Assembly (NCBI GenBank): GCA_964384025.1
Contig: CAYLJJ010000011.1
Location: forward strand, 35,099 to 99,098
Direction of reading: 5' to 3'
Source of the DNA: CAYLJJ01 sp964384025
GTDB lineage: Bacteria; Myxococcota_A; Bradymonadia; UBA7976; UBA1532
DNA length: 64,000 bases
The notes under the pieces were generated by a model. That model worked only from the letters and a program-made list of their open reading frames with translations, did no database searches and was not told the origin of the DNA. Positions 33,547 to 40,653 of the stretch are shown in pieces (position 1 is the stretch's first letter; each line of letters starts with the position of its first letter). Both the position numbers and the translations under genes were made by a program.

Positions 33547-35333
33547 AGATCCTCCCCATCCAAGAGCAGATTGAACGCATCCTTCCGATCCTCTCCCGTT
33601 CTCCCCTTTTTCATGGCCTAGAGGATGGTCACCTGCGAGAGGCCGCGCGTCATGCAGAGTTGATAGAGTTTGAGGAGGAGGAGGCTCTGGCTCGTCAGGG
33701 TGATCCTTCAGAGGCCTTTTACCTTCTCCTTAAAGGCAGCGTCAGCATCCTCCGAGAGGAGGAGAGCAATCTGGAGCTGGCCCGCCTGAGCCCTCCCGAT
33801 GCCGTGGGAGAGATGGGGGTGCTTTTGGGCTCTGCTCGCTCCGCCAGCGTCATTGCTTTGGGGAGAGTGCAGGTGCTCTGTTTCAAGGCACGGCAGTTCC
33901 ATCAAATGATGCTGCGCCTGCCTTACTTCAGCTTGGTCCTGGCGCGTACCTTGGCTACCCGTTTACAGGAAGCCAGCCAACGCATCCCCCTCCCAGAGCT
34001 GGGCGATTCAGCTACAGATCCTCCTCCTCAGGAGATCCTCAACCTGCTGCCTGCTTGGTTTCAAGCACGCCATCGGGTGGTCCCTCTGGATAAGCGCGAT
34101 GGCAGCTTGGTTTTGGGCTGTCTGGAGGATCCCAGCCCCCGGCTGCTGGCCTCTGTCCGGCAACAGATCCCAGATCTAGAGCTGCTGCCTCGCCGCCTCA
34201 GTTCAGCGCTCTATGAAGAGATCATGAGCGTCCAGGCTGGCTCAGAGGTGTTGGATCCGACAGGCTCTCCTGCTCTGGATGCCCTGCTCAAGCGCGCCAT
34301 CGTTGAGGGTGCTTCAGAGCTGCACTTGATGACCGGGATGCAACCACGCTGGCGCCTTGACCGAGGGTTACAGGTTCTAAAAGATCTGCGCCGTCTGGGT
34401 CCGAATGATCTCTTTAAGGTTCTGGGTCCAATCCTCCCTGAGGAGGCCCTAGAAAATTTCCCCGGCGTTGATCTGGAGTTTAACCACACGCTCCCTGAGG
34501 GGATCCGTTTCCGAATCCAACTCTTCAACACACGTCGGGGACCTGTTGCTCTTCTCCGCAAGATCCCTCCACGCATCCCGGATCCTCTCACTTTGGGTCT
34601 CCCCGAGGAGTTTCTGCGTCTCAGCGAACGGGAGCATGGGCTGATCTTGGTGAGTGGCCCTGCGGGCAGCGGTCGCAGCACCACCTTGGCCTCTCTGATA
34701 GAGCACATCAATCAGCGCAGACAGGGGCACATCCTCTCTCTAGAAGATCCGGTCGAGTTCCTCCATGAGAGCCAAAAGAGCTTGATCAGTCAGCGAGAGT
34801 TGGGGAGCGATATCCAAGATCTCAAAGAGGGGCTGCGCTCTGCATTGAGGCTTAAACCTGATGTATTGGTGATCAGCGAACTGAGCGCTGAGATCCTGCC
34901 GATGATCTTAGAAGCTGCCTCAGATCGTTTGATCCTTGTCGCTCTTCGGGCGCGCTCAGTAGCAAGCGCTCTAGAGCGTCTGCTCTCTTGGATCCCTCAA
35001 GCGGAGCGTAACTTTAGACTGCGCTGCTTGAGTGAGGTCTTCCTTGGGCTCCTCAACCAACTCCTGCTCAGACGAAATCAGGGGGGGCGTCTCGCTGCCT
35101 TTGAGCTGCTCTTGGGGAGCAGCTCTGTTCAGAAGCTGCTCCAAGAAAATAAGCTGAGCCAGATTCCTCACCTGATGAGCAGTCAGAGAATCGAAGGGCA
35201 TCGCGTTATGCGAGATGAGCTGACACGCCTGACCCGCAACGGCCTTATCGATCCTCAGGAGCTGCGGCGCAGCGTAGGAGTTCAACAGCAGCTTAAGATT
35301 CCTCCTCTGCCCAAGATGAGCGCTAAGCCTTGA
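33543..35333 (+). CDS. cNMP-binding/MshEN/degenerate GspE-PilT-like ATPase fusion
   Basis: 596 residues. Residues ~20-140 are a cyclic-nucleotide-binding domain (LARQGDPSEAFYLLLKGSVS, then VGEMGVLLGSARSASV). Residues ~175-225 resemble the MshEN/T2SSE N-domain (VVPLDKRDGSLVLGCLEDPS). The rest is a GspE/PilT-type ATPase fold. The Walker A lysine is replaced: SGPAGSGRSTTL with R378, checked in the codons. The Asp box is kept (LEDPVEFLHE), but the Walker B/His-box regions are altered (PDVLVISELSAE, LILVALRARS). Activity as a pilus motor is therefore doubtful. A cNMP- or c-di-GMP-sensing switch that binds secretion components is a reasonable inference. It is coupled to the 42-residue gene. Confidence 0.85.
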   Translation: MKILPIQEQIERILPILSRSPLFHGLEDGHLREAARHAELIEFEEEEALARQGDPSEAFYLLLKGSVSILREEESNLELARLSPPDAVGEMGVLLGSARSASVIALGRVQVLCFKARQFHQMMLRLPYFSLVLARTLATRLQEASQRIPLPELGDSATDPPPQEILNLLPAWFQARHRVVPLDKRDGSLVLGCLEDPSPRLLASVRQQIPDLELLPRRLSSALYEEIMSVQAGSEVLDPTGSPALDALLKRAIVEGASELHLMTGMQPRWRLDRGLQVLKDLRRLGPNDLFKVLGPILPEEALENFPGVDLEFNHTLPEGIRFRIQLFNTRRGPVALLRKIPPRIPDPLTLGLPEEFLRLSEREHGLILVSGPAGSGRSTTLASLIEHINQRRQGHILSLEDPVEFLHESQKSLISQRELGSDIQDLKEGLRSALRLKPDVLVISELSAEILPMILEAASDRLILVALRARSVASALERLLSWIPQAERNFRLRCLSEVFLGLLNQLLLRRNQGGRLAAFELLLGSSSVQKLLQENKLSQIPHLMSSQRIEGHRVMRDELTRLTRNGLIDPQELRRSVGVQQQLKIPPLPKMSAKP

Positions 35334-35404
35334 GCCAAGTTTAGGGTGGAACGGTACACCACCGGGATCCTCTAGGGATCGGGAGGAGCTGTTGAGGTGG
35401 ATCT

Positions 35405-37486
35405 TCATCCCTCAGGGAGGCAGACCCCACCACCGCAATCTTCATCGCAAATCCAACCCTGGTCGGGGCGGCAGGTGCAACCGGAGGAGAGGCAGACCTC
35501 AGGATCCTGGCTGCAACGCTGGCCTCCAGAGCAGGGGTTGTTGGGGCCACAGCCCGCTGGGTTGGGGCCTTCACAAGCTCCGGCGTCTACGCAGAAGCCT
35601 CCGCCGCAATCCTCAGTGCACTCCCAGCTTCCGTCAGGACCACAGGCACAGTGAGAGGGGACACAGATCCCCGAGTTGGGCACGCAGATCTGTTCACTGG
35701 GGCAGCCCACTTCCATACAGCCCTGGGGATTGGGGCCTTCACAGACAGCTCTGTCAGGAACACAGCGATTACCCTGGCAACAGCTGGGATCCCCCACCTC
35801 ACACCAGAAAAAGCAGAGATCTCCTGCTTGGCAGCGCAGCCCCTCACCGCAATCGGCGTCGGCGCGGCACTCAGTGATGGGAACACATTCGCAGGGATGA
35901 CAACCGTTGCGTTCCGCCGGCTCAAAGCCCTCAGGGCAGCCCAAGTCGCAAAGCTCCCCACTGTTATCACAGGGAATACAAGCCCTCGCTTCACACCACT
36001 CCGCTCCAGCTTCACAGTCGGCGTCGGAGCGACAGCCTGCCTCAGGGAGGCAAACACCACCACCACAGTCAGCGTCGCAGACCCAACCGCTCTCTGGATC
36101 ACAGTTACAGCTTGAGGAGAGGCAGACCTCAGGATCCTGACTGCAATGCTGGCCCTCAAGGCAGGGGTTATCAGGGCCACAGCCCGCTGGGCTGGGACCC
36201 TCACAGGCCACAACGTCCATACAGAGGCCCCCACCGCAATCCTCAGTGCACTCCCAACTCCCGTCAGGACCACAGGCGCAATCGGAGGGGACACAGACCC
36301 CAGAGTTGGGCACGCAAATCTGTCCGTTGGGGCAGCCCCGCTCTATACAACCCGCCGGGTTGGGGCCTTCGCAAGCCGACTCATCTAAAACGCAATGGTT
36401 GCCCTGGCAGCAGCTGGGATCCCCCGCCTCACACCAGAAAAAGCAGATATCTCCTGCTTGGCAACGCAGCCCCTCATCGCAATCGGCGTCGGCGCGACAC
36501 TCAGTGATGGGAACACACTCGCAGGGATGACAACCGTTGCGTTCCGCCAGCTCAAAGCCTTCAGAGCAACCCAGGTCGCAGATCTCTCCGCTGTTGTCAC
36601 AGGGAACACAGCCCTCTGCCTCACACCACTCCGCTCCTGCCTCACAATCAGCATCAGTTTGGCATCCCTGCTCAGGACGAAGGCAGATCCCCCCCCCGCA
36701 ATCATCGTCACAGGCCCACTCTCCACCAGGGGTACAGACGCAGCCAGAGGAGAGGCAGATCTCAGAGTTATAGTAGCAGCTCTCCCCTAGAGGGCAGTCC
36801 TCATCCTCTAAACAGCCCGCTGGGTTGGGATCCTCACAAATTATCTCCTCAACGCAAATCCCACCCCCACAATCATCATCGCAGGCCCACTCTCCATCAG
36901 GGGCGCAGACGCAGCCAGAGGAGAGGCAGCTCTCAGAATCGTGGTGACAGATCTGCTCCCTGGGGCAGGGGTTATCGGGACCGCAACCTGCCGGATTGGG
37001 ATCCTCACAAATTATCTCCTCAACGCAGACCCCACCCCCACAATCACCATCGCAGGCCCAACCATCTTGAGTACATCCGCAGCTTGAGGGAAGGCACTCT
37101 TCTGGATCCTGGTGGCAGATCTGTTCTCCAGGACAGGGATTGTCGGGGCCACAGCCCGCTGGGTTGGGGTCTGAGCAGTTCGGGCTGCCCTGATCTGGTT
37201 CATCATCCTCATAAAAGCTCGAGAGTCTCAGGACCTCATCCAGATCCGCCTCAGGGAGCTGAGGATAGTGACTGCAGATGCGGAAGCCTTTGTATCTGTG
37301 CAGGTGCATCACCCTGCTGGGGCAGCGGAAGCCTGTTTCATGGATCTCCTGTTGGTAGACACAGTAGAGTTCCTCTCCATAAGAGATCTCCTCCCCCGCA
37401 CCGCAGCTCTCCTCTTGAGTCTCCTCGGGGCTCTCGATACAGGCTGAAAGGACCATCAAGATCAGGGCAAGCCAGCTCCACTTCAT
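35405..37486 (-). CDS. large Cys-rich repeat lipoprotein
   Basis: 693 residues with a lipobox read as VLSAC and GGAGG 7 bases before the ATG. After ~110 residues, the protein is a chain of Cys-rich units. One unit type contains E-x-P-N-P-A-G-C-G-P-D-N-P-C and ends with D-C-G-G-G-x-C; another contains the segment CDLGCxEGFE. The last 420 residues are two near-identical 210-residue blocks. Asp and Gly are abundant, but no known enzyme motif is present. It should be anchored in the outer membrane and disulfide-rich. It overlaps by 4 bases the preceding HTH-like gene on the same strand, so the two share a transcript. Function unknown. Confidence 0.82.
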   Translation of the reverse strand: MKWSWLALILMVLSACIESPEETQEESCGAGEEISYGEELYCVYQQEIHETGFRCPSRVMHLHRYKGFRICSHYPQLPEADLDEVLRLSSFYEDDEPDQGSPNCSDPNPAGCGPDNPCPGEQICHQDPEECLPSSCGCTQDGWACDGDCGGGVCVEEIICEDPNPAGCGPDNPCPREQICHHDSESCLSSGCVCAPDGEWACDDDCGGGICVEEIICEDPNPAGCLEDEDCPLGESCYYNSEICLSSGCVCTPGGEWACDDDCGGGICLRPEQGCQTDADCEAGAEWCEAEGCVPCDNSGEICDLGCSEGFELAERNGCHPCECVPITECRADADCDEGLRCQAGDICFFWCEAGDPSCCQGNHCVLDESACEGPNPAGCIERGCPNGQICVPNSGVCVPSDCACGPDGSWECTEDCGGGLCMDVVACEGPSPAGCGPDNPCLEGQHCSQDPEVCLSSSCNCDPESGWVCDADCGGGVCLPEAGCRSDADCEAGAEWCEARACIPCDNSGELCDLGCPEGFEPAERNGCHPCECVPITECRADADCGEGLRCQAGDLCFFWCEVGDPSCCQGNRCVPDRAVCEGPNPQGCMEVGCPSEQICVPNSGICVPSHCACGPDGSWECTEDCGGGFCVDAGACEGPNPAGCGPNNPCSGGQRCSQDPEVCLSSGCTCRPDQGWICDEDCGGGVCLPEG
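35408..36667 (-). repeat. 630-bp tandem duplication inside the Cys-rich lipoprotein gene
   Basis: Two adjacent copies, 36038-36667 and 35408-36037, each exactly 630 bp (210 codons). Anchor segments GC(Q/R)(T/S)DADCEAGAEWCEA start each copy, and both end DCGGGVCLPE followed by a single residue. The copies differ at scattered codons, so the duplication is not brand new. Smaller Cys repeats continue upstream to about 37150. Confidence 0.93.
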
Positions 37487-38235
37487 CTCTCTTCCTCCTC
37501 TTTCTCTTTAAATCGGGGTGACCAGAGCAGGGAGAGATCAAGCTCGATGATCTCTCCCTCTGGGGCCTCTCGGGCAGCACGCTCCAACTTCAGGAGCAAA
37601 GGCCAGATCTGCTCCTCATAGTGGGCCTTGAGGTGCCCCAGATCCTGAGCCCGCATATGCAGGCTCAGACTACGGGCAAAGGCGCGCTCATCTTTCCGGA
37701 AGAAGCGAGCCTCCAGGACCTGCAACAGGGAGGCGATCAGATTGTCCGCAGCGTCGATGCGCGCCAGCCAGCCGTCCAGGGCCACACGATAGGCTTCTCG
37801 GGAGACACTATAGGTGGGGGTCCGCCCCGGATTAAGCCGCAGGCGCCCTTGGACTAGGAGATCCTTCAGGATCTGTTGTAGCTCCTCAGGATCAATATCG
37901 GGCAGGGCCTGGGTGATACGCCGCTCCCCCAGGGGTCCCGCCCAGAGCAGGAACTCCACCCGACGGGGAAGCTCATGGGCGCGCTCCGCCCTCAAGAAGT
38001 TGGTCTTAAGCAGCTTGGAGAGCCGTGCCCCTTTGCGCAAGCTGACTCCCAAACGCTCCGCCGCTTGCTTCACCGGAAACCCTCTTCGCCTCAGGGCGTG
38101 GAAGTAGGCCATCTCCAAAAGCTGGGTGCTGCGCTTCAGGGGCAGGGCCATTCGGGCTGCCATACGACTCGCTGCTGACAGCAGAGAGTAGGTGAGGCGC
38201 TCATAGAGCTCTTCTTGGCTGGGCTGTTCACTCAT
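37483..38235 (-). CDS. uncharacterised protein with HTH-like segment
   Basis: 250 residues from the ATG at 38235. A GTG at 38262 is possible but would put the palindrome at 38246-38263 inside the coding region. There is no signal peptide or membrane helix. Residues ~40-70 could be a helix-turn-helix (RGFPVKQAAERLGVSLRKGA), and a winged-helix-like part follows (SHE-like turns at ITQALPDIDPEELQQILKDL). The rest is helical and charged. The arrangement resembles small regulatory proteins of the DUF6502 kind, but that link is by eye only. The 18-bp palindrome in front is a candidate autoregulatory site. It is coupled to the Cys-rich lipoprotein gene by ATGA, so it may control that gene. Confidence 0.65.
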   Translation of the reverse strand: MSEQPSQEELYERLTYSLLSAASRMAARMALPLKRSTQLLEMAYFHALRRRGFPVKQAAERLGVSLRKGARLSKLLKTNFLRAERAHELPRRVEFLLWAGPLGERRITQALPDIDPEELQQILKDLLVQGRLRLNPGRTPTYSVSREAYRVALDGWLARIDAADNLIASLLQVLEARFFRKDERAFARSLSLHMRAQDLGHLKAHYEEQIWPLLLKLERAAREAPEGEIIELDLSLLWSPRFKEKEEEER

Positions 38236-38245
38236 CCTGGATATT

Positions 38246-38263
38246 AGTGCCGATTTTGGCACT
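38246..38263. promoter_or_regulatory. 18-bp palindrome upstream of the HTH-like gene
   Basis: AGTGCC, six bases (GATTTT), then GGCACT: a perfect 6-bp inverted repeat. It lies 11 bases before the ATG of the minus-strand gene and within the divergent region of the HEAT-repeat lipoprotein. The position fits a dimeric repressor site. Confidence 0.5.
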
Positions 38264-38347
38264 TCATGTCAAAGCGGGCAGAGGACTCTTTAGGAAGATT
38301 TCCGATAATTCTTTTAACTTCAGATGTTTGTGACTTATGTTTTCCTT

Positions 38348-38385
38348 GGGTCCTTGGAGTTGGGATGATCCAACTCCAAGGACCC
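38348..38385 (+). promoter_or_regulatory. strong 16-bp stem-loop in the 5' leader of the HEAT lipoprotein gene
   Basis: GGGTCCTTGGAGTTGG (38348-38363) is the exact reverse complement of 38370-38385, with a 6-base loop GATGAT. GAGGAG, the ribosome-binding site, begins 3 bases later (38388). A promoter-like pair (TTTAAC, 17 bases, TATGTT ending at 38341) would place the RNA start at the foot of the stem. No U-run follows, so it is not a standard terminator. Confidence 0.75.
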
Positions 38386-38402
38386 TAGAGGAGATGAAGC
38401 CC

Positions 38403-39311
38403 ATGTATCGATGGGGAGTTGTGCTGCTCAGCCTGCTCAGCGCCTGTGGCCCCTCATCAGAGAGGTCCCGTGAACAGCTGCTGACCCGAGGCCTAAACCA
38501 AGAACCCCAAGCTCTACAAGCTCTCGGGACCCTGAAACCCCAGCAGCGGGATCCAGAGGTGGAGCGGATCCTGGGGCTGAGCCTCCAGAGCCCCTCCGTA
38601 GCCACCCAACGAGCAGCCATCCGCGCTCTCTTGAAGCGTCGAAGCGTTGCAGCCCTCCCGACAATCTTGGAGGCCCTGTCCCAGGCTCCTTCTGTCATCA
38701 ACCGTCGAGTCTTTATCTATGAACTGGGGCGTGTAGAAGGGCCTGAGGCTCAAACCGCCCTCCGGGGGCTCCTCCAAGCTCCAGAACCTGAGACCCGCTC
38801 TAAGGCTGCCCTCGCCTTGGCCAAGAGGGGAGAGGCTCTGGAGCCTCCCCTCTTGGAGAGCCTGCTACAGAGTTCCCAGCTTCAACCTCGCCTGGACGCC
38901 GCGCGGATCCTGGGGCTCATCCCTGGATCTTCGGGACGGCTTTGCGCTCTGGCGCGAGATGAAGCGCTGCCCCTGGCCTTGCGGACGGCAGCGCTCAACG
39001 CCCTCTCAGCTCAGGAGGCTGGAGGTTCCTGTCTCCTGGAGGCTCTAGCAACGCCTTATCCAGAGTTGAGGAAGACGGCCACCCTGATGGCGATGGAGAT
39101 GGGACTGGCAGAAGCTGAAGGGCCTTTGATAGAGCAGCTTAAGCGGGGTGACCCTGAGGAGCAGATCCTAGCAGCCCGAGCCCTGGCCCGCTTGAGCCCA
39201 GAGGGGAGCCAAACTCGTCTGGAGCGGGAACTTCAAGAGGCCTCAGGTCCTGAGAGGGCTCAGGTGCAGCGCGCTCTGGATCAGCTCCTAGATGCCTTGG
39301 CCCAGCCCTGA
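38403..39311 (+). CDS. HEAT-repeat lipoprotein
   Basis: 302 residues with a lipobox read as LLSAC after MYRWGVVL. The ATG at 38403 is preferred because GAGGAG lies 9 bases before it. The ATG at 38394 touches that site, and longer versions would run through the hairpin at 38348-38385. The mature part is a string of helical HEAT-like repeats (SPSVATQRAAIRALLKRRSV, then ETRSKAALALAKRGEALEPP; PEEQILAARALARLSPEGSQ). Such solenoids mediate protein contacts; here it would be on the periplasmic or outer surface. The next gene follows by 57 bases. Partner unknown. Confidence 0.83.
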   Translation: MYRWGVVLLSLLSACGPSSERSREQLLTRGLNQEPQALQALGTLKPQQRDPEVERILGLSLQSPSVATQRAAIRALLKRRSVAALPTILEALSQAPSVINRRVFIYELGRVEGPEAQTALRGLLQAPEPETRSKAALALAKRGEALEPPLLESLLQSSQLQPRLDAARILGLIPGSSGRLCALARDEALPLALRTAALNALSAQEAGGSCLLEALATPYPELRKTATLMAMEMGLAEAEGPLIEQLKRGDPEEQILAARALARLSPEGSQTRLERELQEASGPERAQVQRALDQLLDALAQP

Positions 39312-39368
39312 AGACAGGATACTCCTCTTTTTTGCCTCCTCACCACACTCAGACCCTGAAAGATTCCC

Positions 39369-40382
39369 ATGCATCGCATTCGATTGCTCTTCGCTGCCCT
39401 TAGCTTTTTGGCCTGCGCCGAGGAAACAGAAGAAGCCCCTGGACTGGAGGATATCGCTCCGCTCCAGGATGGTGCCGCGCCTATACGGCAGGATCTCCTC
39501 AGGCTCGTGGATGCAGGGAGGGTGGACAGCGCTCCCCAAGAGCCCGGCGTCGGTCGAGTAGGCCTCGGAGGACTCTCACCCTCCTCTAATCTTCGCGCTG
39601 CTCTGGAAGGGATGGGATTGGCGATATATGAGCTCAATTTTCAACGCCATGATGATGGCCGCCCAGATCTGGAGGGGGTGGATTGCTTGCTGATGCCTGG
39701 GGGAGCGGATATCGATCCTGCCCTCTACGGTGAGCAGCCTCATGAGAGCGTGAGGCTGATCAGTGAGGCTCGCTCGGAGCTTGACTTTACTCTCATTCAG
39801 GAGGCTCTGGCGCATCGCCTACCCATCTTGGGGATCTGTTTAGGGGCTCAGGAGCTGAACGTCGCCCTAGGTGGCGGCCTCGTTCAGGATATCCCCTCAG
39901 AGCTGGAAGGGGCTCTGAATCACCGTGCCCCCCACACCATCGAGATCAGCCCTGAGAGCCTGATGTATAGCCTCTATGGAGTTGAGGAGCTGGAAGTCTA
40001 CAGCCAGCATCACCAGGCGGTGGAGGATGGAGCGGGCCTGGGGGAGGGGCTGCGGGTCACGGCGCGTAGCGCCGACGGGGCAGTGGAGGCGATTGAAGCC
40101 CTGCTGCCTGAGCCCTTCATCTTGGGGTTGCAATATCACCCTGAGGTTCAAGCTGAGCAGCACGGGGGATTGTGGGCGGGCTTCGCGAGGGCCTGTCAGG
40201 ACTATCGCGCAGCTCACCCTGGACGCTCAGATCCCGAGCCTCCAGCGCCCGATGTTTGCGTTAGGGAGGGCCGCTCAGGTCGTTGTATGCAGATCGAACA
40301 CTGTGATGCAGCAGGGGGAGAACGAGAGCCAGGGTACTGTCCTGGACCTGCTGAAATCCAGTGTTGCTTCCTTCTTGAGTAG
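39369..40382 (+). CDS. exported class I glutamine-amidotransferase-fold lipoprotein (peptidase C26-like) with clip-like tail
   Basis: 337 residues. The signal peptide ends in a lipobox read as FLAC. Residues ~65-290 carry the gamma-glutamyl-gamma-aminobutyrate hydrolase (PuuD/C26) fold: LLMPGGADIDP, the nucleophile C157 in GICLGAQELN, and the His-Glu partner in QYHPEV. After a Pro-rich link, the last ~50 residues hold six cysteines in a clip-like pattern (GRSGRCMQIEHC, then GPAEIQCC). Most C26 enzymes are cytoplasmic and cleave gamma-glutamyl bonds; this one is predicted outside. The substrate might be a gamma-glutamyl peptide or wall fragment, by inference. Confidence 0.87.
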   Translation: MHRIRLLFAALSFLACAEETEEAPGLEDIAPLQDGAAPIRQDLLRLVDAGRVDSAPQEPGVGRVGLGGLSPSSNLRAALEGMGLAIYELNFQRHDDGRPDLEGVDCLLMPGGADIDPALYGEQPHESVRLISEARSELDFTLIQEALAHRLPILGICLGAQELNVALGGGLVQDIPSELEGALNHRAPHTIEISPESLMYSLYGVEELEVYSQHHQAVEDGAGLGEGLRVTARSADGAVEAIEALLPEPFILGLQYHPEVQAEQHGGLWAGFARACQDYRAAHPGRSDPEPPAPDVCVREGRSGRCMQIEHCDAAGGEREPGYCPGPAEIQCCFLLE

Positions 40383-40653
40383 GACAAGCAGGGTTGTTGT
40401 CACGAGGATTTTCGGCCTTTGAGTTTGAGCTGTTGAGACCAGTGGCACCTTGGCTTCTTTGGGAGTTGCCTCAGGTCGATGAGGTGTTGCGGGATCCTGG
40501 GGTATTGACATTGAACGCATAAGATGAGGGTTGGTATATATTCGAGGCGGAGCAATCCTTAAATGAACCCAAGTGCGTTCAGATCCTATAGATTGCCATA
40601 TCAATTACTTACCGTAGTTTTTAGGGCATATATCTATGAAATGGCTAAAACCC

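Noticed and set aside
35405..37150. Repeated DNA that might look like a CRISPR array
   Set aside because: The repeats are coding, long (630 bp and smaller Cys units), of uneven spacing and without unique spacers.
38337..38402. Longer N-terminus for the HEAT-repeat lipoprotein
   Set aside because: It would put the 16-bp hairpin and the GAGGAG ribosome site inside the coding region and bury the signal peptide.
40383..40653. Intergenic stretch with a TTGACA at 40505
   Set aside because: No -10 at the right distance and no plus-strand gene downstream. No terminator hairpin was recognised either.
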